64,000 nt of DNA from Gemmatimonadota bacterium (lineage in GTDB: Bacteria; Gemmatimonadota; Gemmatimonadetes; Longimicrobiales; Gaopeijiaceae). This document shows, piece after piece, positions 62,286 through 64,000 of the stretch; position 1 is the first letter of the stretch; each line of letters opens with the position of its first letter. The notes beneath the pieces were generated by a model. The model had not been told where the DNA came from, ran no database searches, and saw nothing but the letters and a program-made list of their open reading frames with translations. The stretch covers positions 1 through 64,000 of the forward strand of contig JAWKQN010000014.1 in assembly GCA_041390125.1 (NCBI GenBank), in the 5' to 3' direction. The position numbers and the translations under genes were made by a program.

Positions 62286-64000
62286 ATGATGGACTGGATG
62301 ATGTTCGACGGAACGGCGTCTGCGGGACTGGCCGCGGAGATCGCGCTCAAGGCGACGGTGTTGTTGACCACGGTCGGCGCCACGGCCTGGCTGCTGCGGC
62401 GCGCGTCCGCGGCCGTGCGCCACAGCCTGTGGGCCGCCGCCACGCTGGCCTTGCTGGCCCTGCCGCTCCTCAGCGCCTCGGCGCTCGACTGGGCGGTGCT
62501 GCCGGCGCGCAGCACGGTGGACGCGCAGGCAGTCGGGTCCGCGCCGCAGACGCCCTCGCCGGTCGCGCGGGTGGAGTCCGCTCCCCCGCACGCGGAGGCC
62601 GGCGAGACCTTCGCGGCGGTACGGTCGTCTCCGGTCCGGCCCGCGTCGGCTACGGCACCGGGCGTCGGGACCGCGCTGGCCGGCCTGTGGGCCGTGGGCG
62701 CGCTCCTGATCCTCGGGCACCTGGGCCTGGGGCTGGCGGTGCTGGCGCACCGTACGCGCACCGGACTTCGCCTGACGGAGGGCCGCGAACGCCGTGCGCT
62801 CGATCGGGCCCTCGCGCGTGCGGGGGTGGAGCGGCCCGTCGAGCTGGTGATCAGCGCCACCGTCTCGACGCCGCTGACGTGGGGCGTGCGGAGATCCCGG
62901 ATCCTCCTGCCCGCACGTTCGGATGTGTGGACCGACGACCGTCTCCGCCTCGTGCTCGAGCACGAGGCGGCCCACGTGGCCCGCGCCGACGCGCGCTGGT
63001 TGGCGCTGAGCCGCGTGGCGCTCGCCCTGTACTGGTTCCACCCGCTGGCCTGGTGGGCCGATCGCCGTCTGCACGCCGAGGCGGAGCGCGCGGCCGACGA
63101 CCGTGTGCTGGGTGGAGGCGCGCGCGCCTCCGACTACGCCGGCCACCTGGTGGACGTGGCGGCCCAGGTCGCGGGCCGTGCCCGCCTCGCACCCGCCGCC
63201 TGTCTGGCCCACACGGACGGGTTCGAAGGCCGCGTGCTGGCCATCCTCGACCGGAGCGCCGATCGCACGCGCACCGGACCGCTCCGCGCCGTGCTGATCC
63301 TGGCCGCCGTCGGGGTGGCGGTAGTGCCCCTCGCGGCGGCGGTGCCGGTCTCCGCGCCCGCGCACGACGAGGGGGCGGCCGAGGTGCCCGCAGCCGACCT
63401 CGCCGACGCGGTCGCCGACGCCGTCGGAGCGGCGCTCACACCCGCTCCACAGGCGGACGTGGAGGTGGACGAACAGGACGCCCGCCTCGACCCCCGGTCG
63501 GTGGCGGCGCTGTCCCAGGCGCTCCGCACCGATGGCAGCGTGGAGGTGCGCAGGACGTCGGCCTGGGCGCTCGGGCAGATCGAGGATCCCGCCGCGGTCC
63601 CGGCGCTGATGTACGCGCTGGAGAACGATGCCGACCTGGACGTGCGGCGCACTGCGGTCTGGGCCCTCGGTCAGATCGAGAGCTCCGAGGCGGTGCCCGC
63701 GCTCACCCGCGCGCTCGGGGACGACGACGCCGAGCTGCGCGCCCAGGCCGTCTGGGCCCTGGGTCAGATCGAATCCGGCGCGGCGGTGGAGCCGCTCCTG
63801 GCGCTGCTCTCGGACCCCGACGCCCAGGTCCGGGGCCAGGCGGTGTGGGCGCTGGGCCAGATCGAGGACCGGGCGGCCGTCGACGGGCTGATGACTGCAC
63901 TGCGCGACGATGCCGACCAGGTCCGCAGCCAGGCGGCGTGGGCGCTCGGCCAGATCGAGGATGACGCCGCCACGGATGCGCTGGCGGCCGCGCTGCGGAA
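62286..64000 (+). CDS. BlaR1-like M56 metalloprotease with HEAT repeats, 3' end cut by window edge
   Basis: The visible 571 codons encode a membrane protease. Two N-terminal helices (ALKATVLLTTVGATAWLL, SLWAAATLALLALPLL) come first. A third helix (LAGLWAVGALLILGHLGLGL) and a cytosolic loop precede the zinc motif HEAAH (residues 226-230, in LEHEAAHVARADARW). Two more helices follow, the last being LRAVLILAAVGVAVVPLAAA. Instead of a penicillin-binding sensor domain the C-terminal part has at least five HEAT repeats. The frame is still open at 64000. GGGAGG lies 10 bases before the ATG. Confidence 0.9.
   Translation, partial: MMDWMMFDGTASAGLAAEIALKATVLLTTVGATAWLLRRASAAVRHSLWAAATLALLALPLLSASALDWAVLPARSTVDAQAVGSAPQTPSPVARVESAPPHAEAGETFAAVRSSPVRPASATAPGVGTALAGLWAVGALLILGHLGLGLAVLAHRTRTGLRLTEGRERRALDRALARAGVERPVELVISATVSTPLTWGVRRSRILLPARSDVWTDDRLRLVLEHEAAHVARADARWLALSRVALALYWFHPLAWWADRRLHAEAERAADDRVLGGGARASDYAGHLVDVAAQVAGRARLAPAACLAHTDGFEGRVLAILDRSADRTRTGPLRAVLILAAVGVAVVPLAAAVPVSAPAHDEGAAEVPAADLADAVADAVGAALTPAPQADVEVDEQDARLDPRSVAALSQALRTDGSVEVRRTSAWALGQIEDPAAVPALMYALENDADLDVRRTAVWALGQIESSEAVPALTRALGDDDAELRAQAVWALGQIESGAAVEPLLALLSDPDAQVRGQAVWALGQIEDRAAVDGLMTALRDDADQVRSQAAWALGQIEDDAATDALAAALR
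63546..64000 (+). repeat. Tandem HEAT/PBS-lyase repeats, 93-96 bases each
   Basis: Five units begin at 63546, 63642, 63735, 63828 and 63921. Each contains the nearly invariant WALGQIE and the pattern VRxxAxWALGQIExxxAVxxL. The spacing is 32 then 31, 31 and 31 codons. DNA identity between units is high (TGGGCNCTNGGNCAGATCGA in all), pointing to recent unit duplication. The array continues past the window edge. Confidence 0.9.

Noticed and set aside
61861..62289. An ATG at 61861 placed nine bases after TAGGAT, suggesting a leaderless ORF
   Set aside because: It is out of frame with the BlaI gene and encodes a sequence without domains, whereas the BlaI ATG at 61892 has a proper GGAGG.
61709..62860. 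N-terminal extension of uvrA by about 380 codons
   Set aside because: It would overlap the BlaI and M56 genes antisense. UvrA family proteins begin at the MDDAIRIRGARQHN segment.
62429..63964. A 511-codon plus-strand ORF overlapping the M56 gene
   Set aside because: It is Arg/Gly-rich in the way of shifted high-GC frames; the M56 frame has HEAAH, membrane helices and HEAT repeats.

Overview
The window is a continuous stretch of GC-rich bacterial chromosome with dense, often overlapping genes, many ATGA or GTGA stop/start overlaps and GTG starts. The mix of genes points to a diderm, most likely a member of Gemmatimonadota: many Sec, Tat and lipoprotein signals, an OmpA/Pal-type lipoprotein, secreted M28, S51, M1 and BNR-repeat proteins, DUF4837 and DUF4097-type proteins, and a BlaI/M56 pair. 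This placement is inferred from gene content and codon style, not from a marker-gene search. I see no insertion sequence, prophage, CRISPR array, rRNA or tRNA, and no block whose composition looks foreign.

Layout. 1-4532 (minus strand): the tryptophan operon trpE-G-D-C-F, with trpF running off the left end. It is preceded by a complete transcription attenuator: a 32-codon leader peptide with a Trp-Trp-Trp run, an alternative antiterminator pairing and a strong terminator hairpin directly before trpE. 4576-6617: a CorA-type metal transporter and an MscS channel. 6717-9103 (minus): a secreted M28 peptidase coupled to a YVTN propeller protein, and a 70-residue protein that is 63% Asp/Glu behind a near-consensus promoter. 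9407-13976: a DUF4837 lipoprotein and DNA polymerase III alpha (dnaE). 14140-19744: secreted S51 peptidase, lipoproteins, GNAT, rhomboid, DinB/YfiT-like and beta-helix proteins.

19774-22437 (minus): an operon of a DUF5666-like secreted protein, a small zinc-ribbon protein and two different Ku proteins, a set for non-homologous end joining whose ligase is not in the window. 22654-30192: lipoproteins, a RidA-like protein coupled to an amidohydrolase, a Tat-exported glycosylasparaginase, and a 990-residue BNR-repeat protein. 30684-37511: glycosyltransferase, OmpA-like lipoprotein, SDR dehydrogenase coupled to an MFS transporter, a DUF4097-like protein, and a response-regulator/PIG-L deacetylase fusion facing an HPt phosphotransfer protein. 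37624-42841: M1 aminopeptidase, accA, ricT, metG. 43046-50358: M23 endopeptidase, two degenerate M16-like proteins, a coiled-coil lipoprotein, a FadJ-like fatty acid oxidation enzyme and an HU protein with a histone-like Lys/Ala tail.

50534-58829: a DUF402 protein and, on the minus strand, gyrA followed by a threonine dehydratase-like enzyme, P1 peptidase, HAD hydrolase and a DsbA/VKOR disulfide-forming pair; a two-domain GT2 glycosyltransferase lies upstream of gyrA. 58880-61708: uvrA. 61823-64000: a BlaI-type repressor and an M56 sensor-protease with C-terminal HEAT repeats, cut by the right edge.

The most striking object is the trp leader/attenuator, which can be read completely from the sequence. 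Next are the REC-PIG-L fusion facing an HPt protein, the BlaI/M56-HEAT pair, the two-Ku operon, and the acidic mini-protein.
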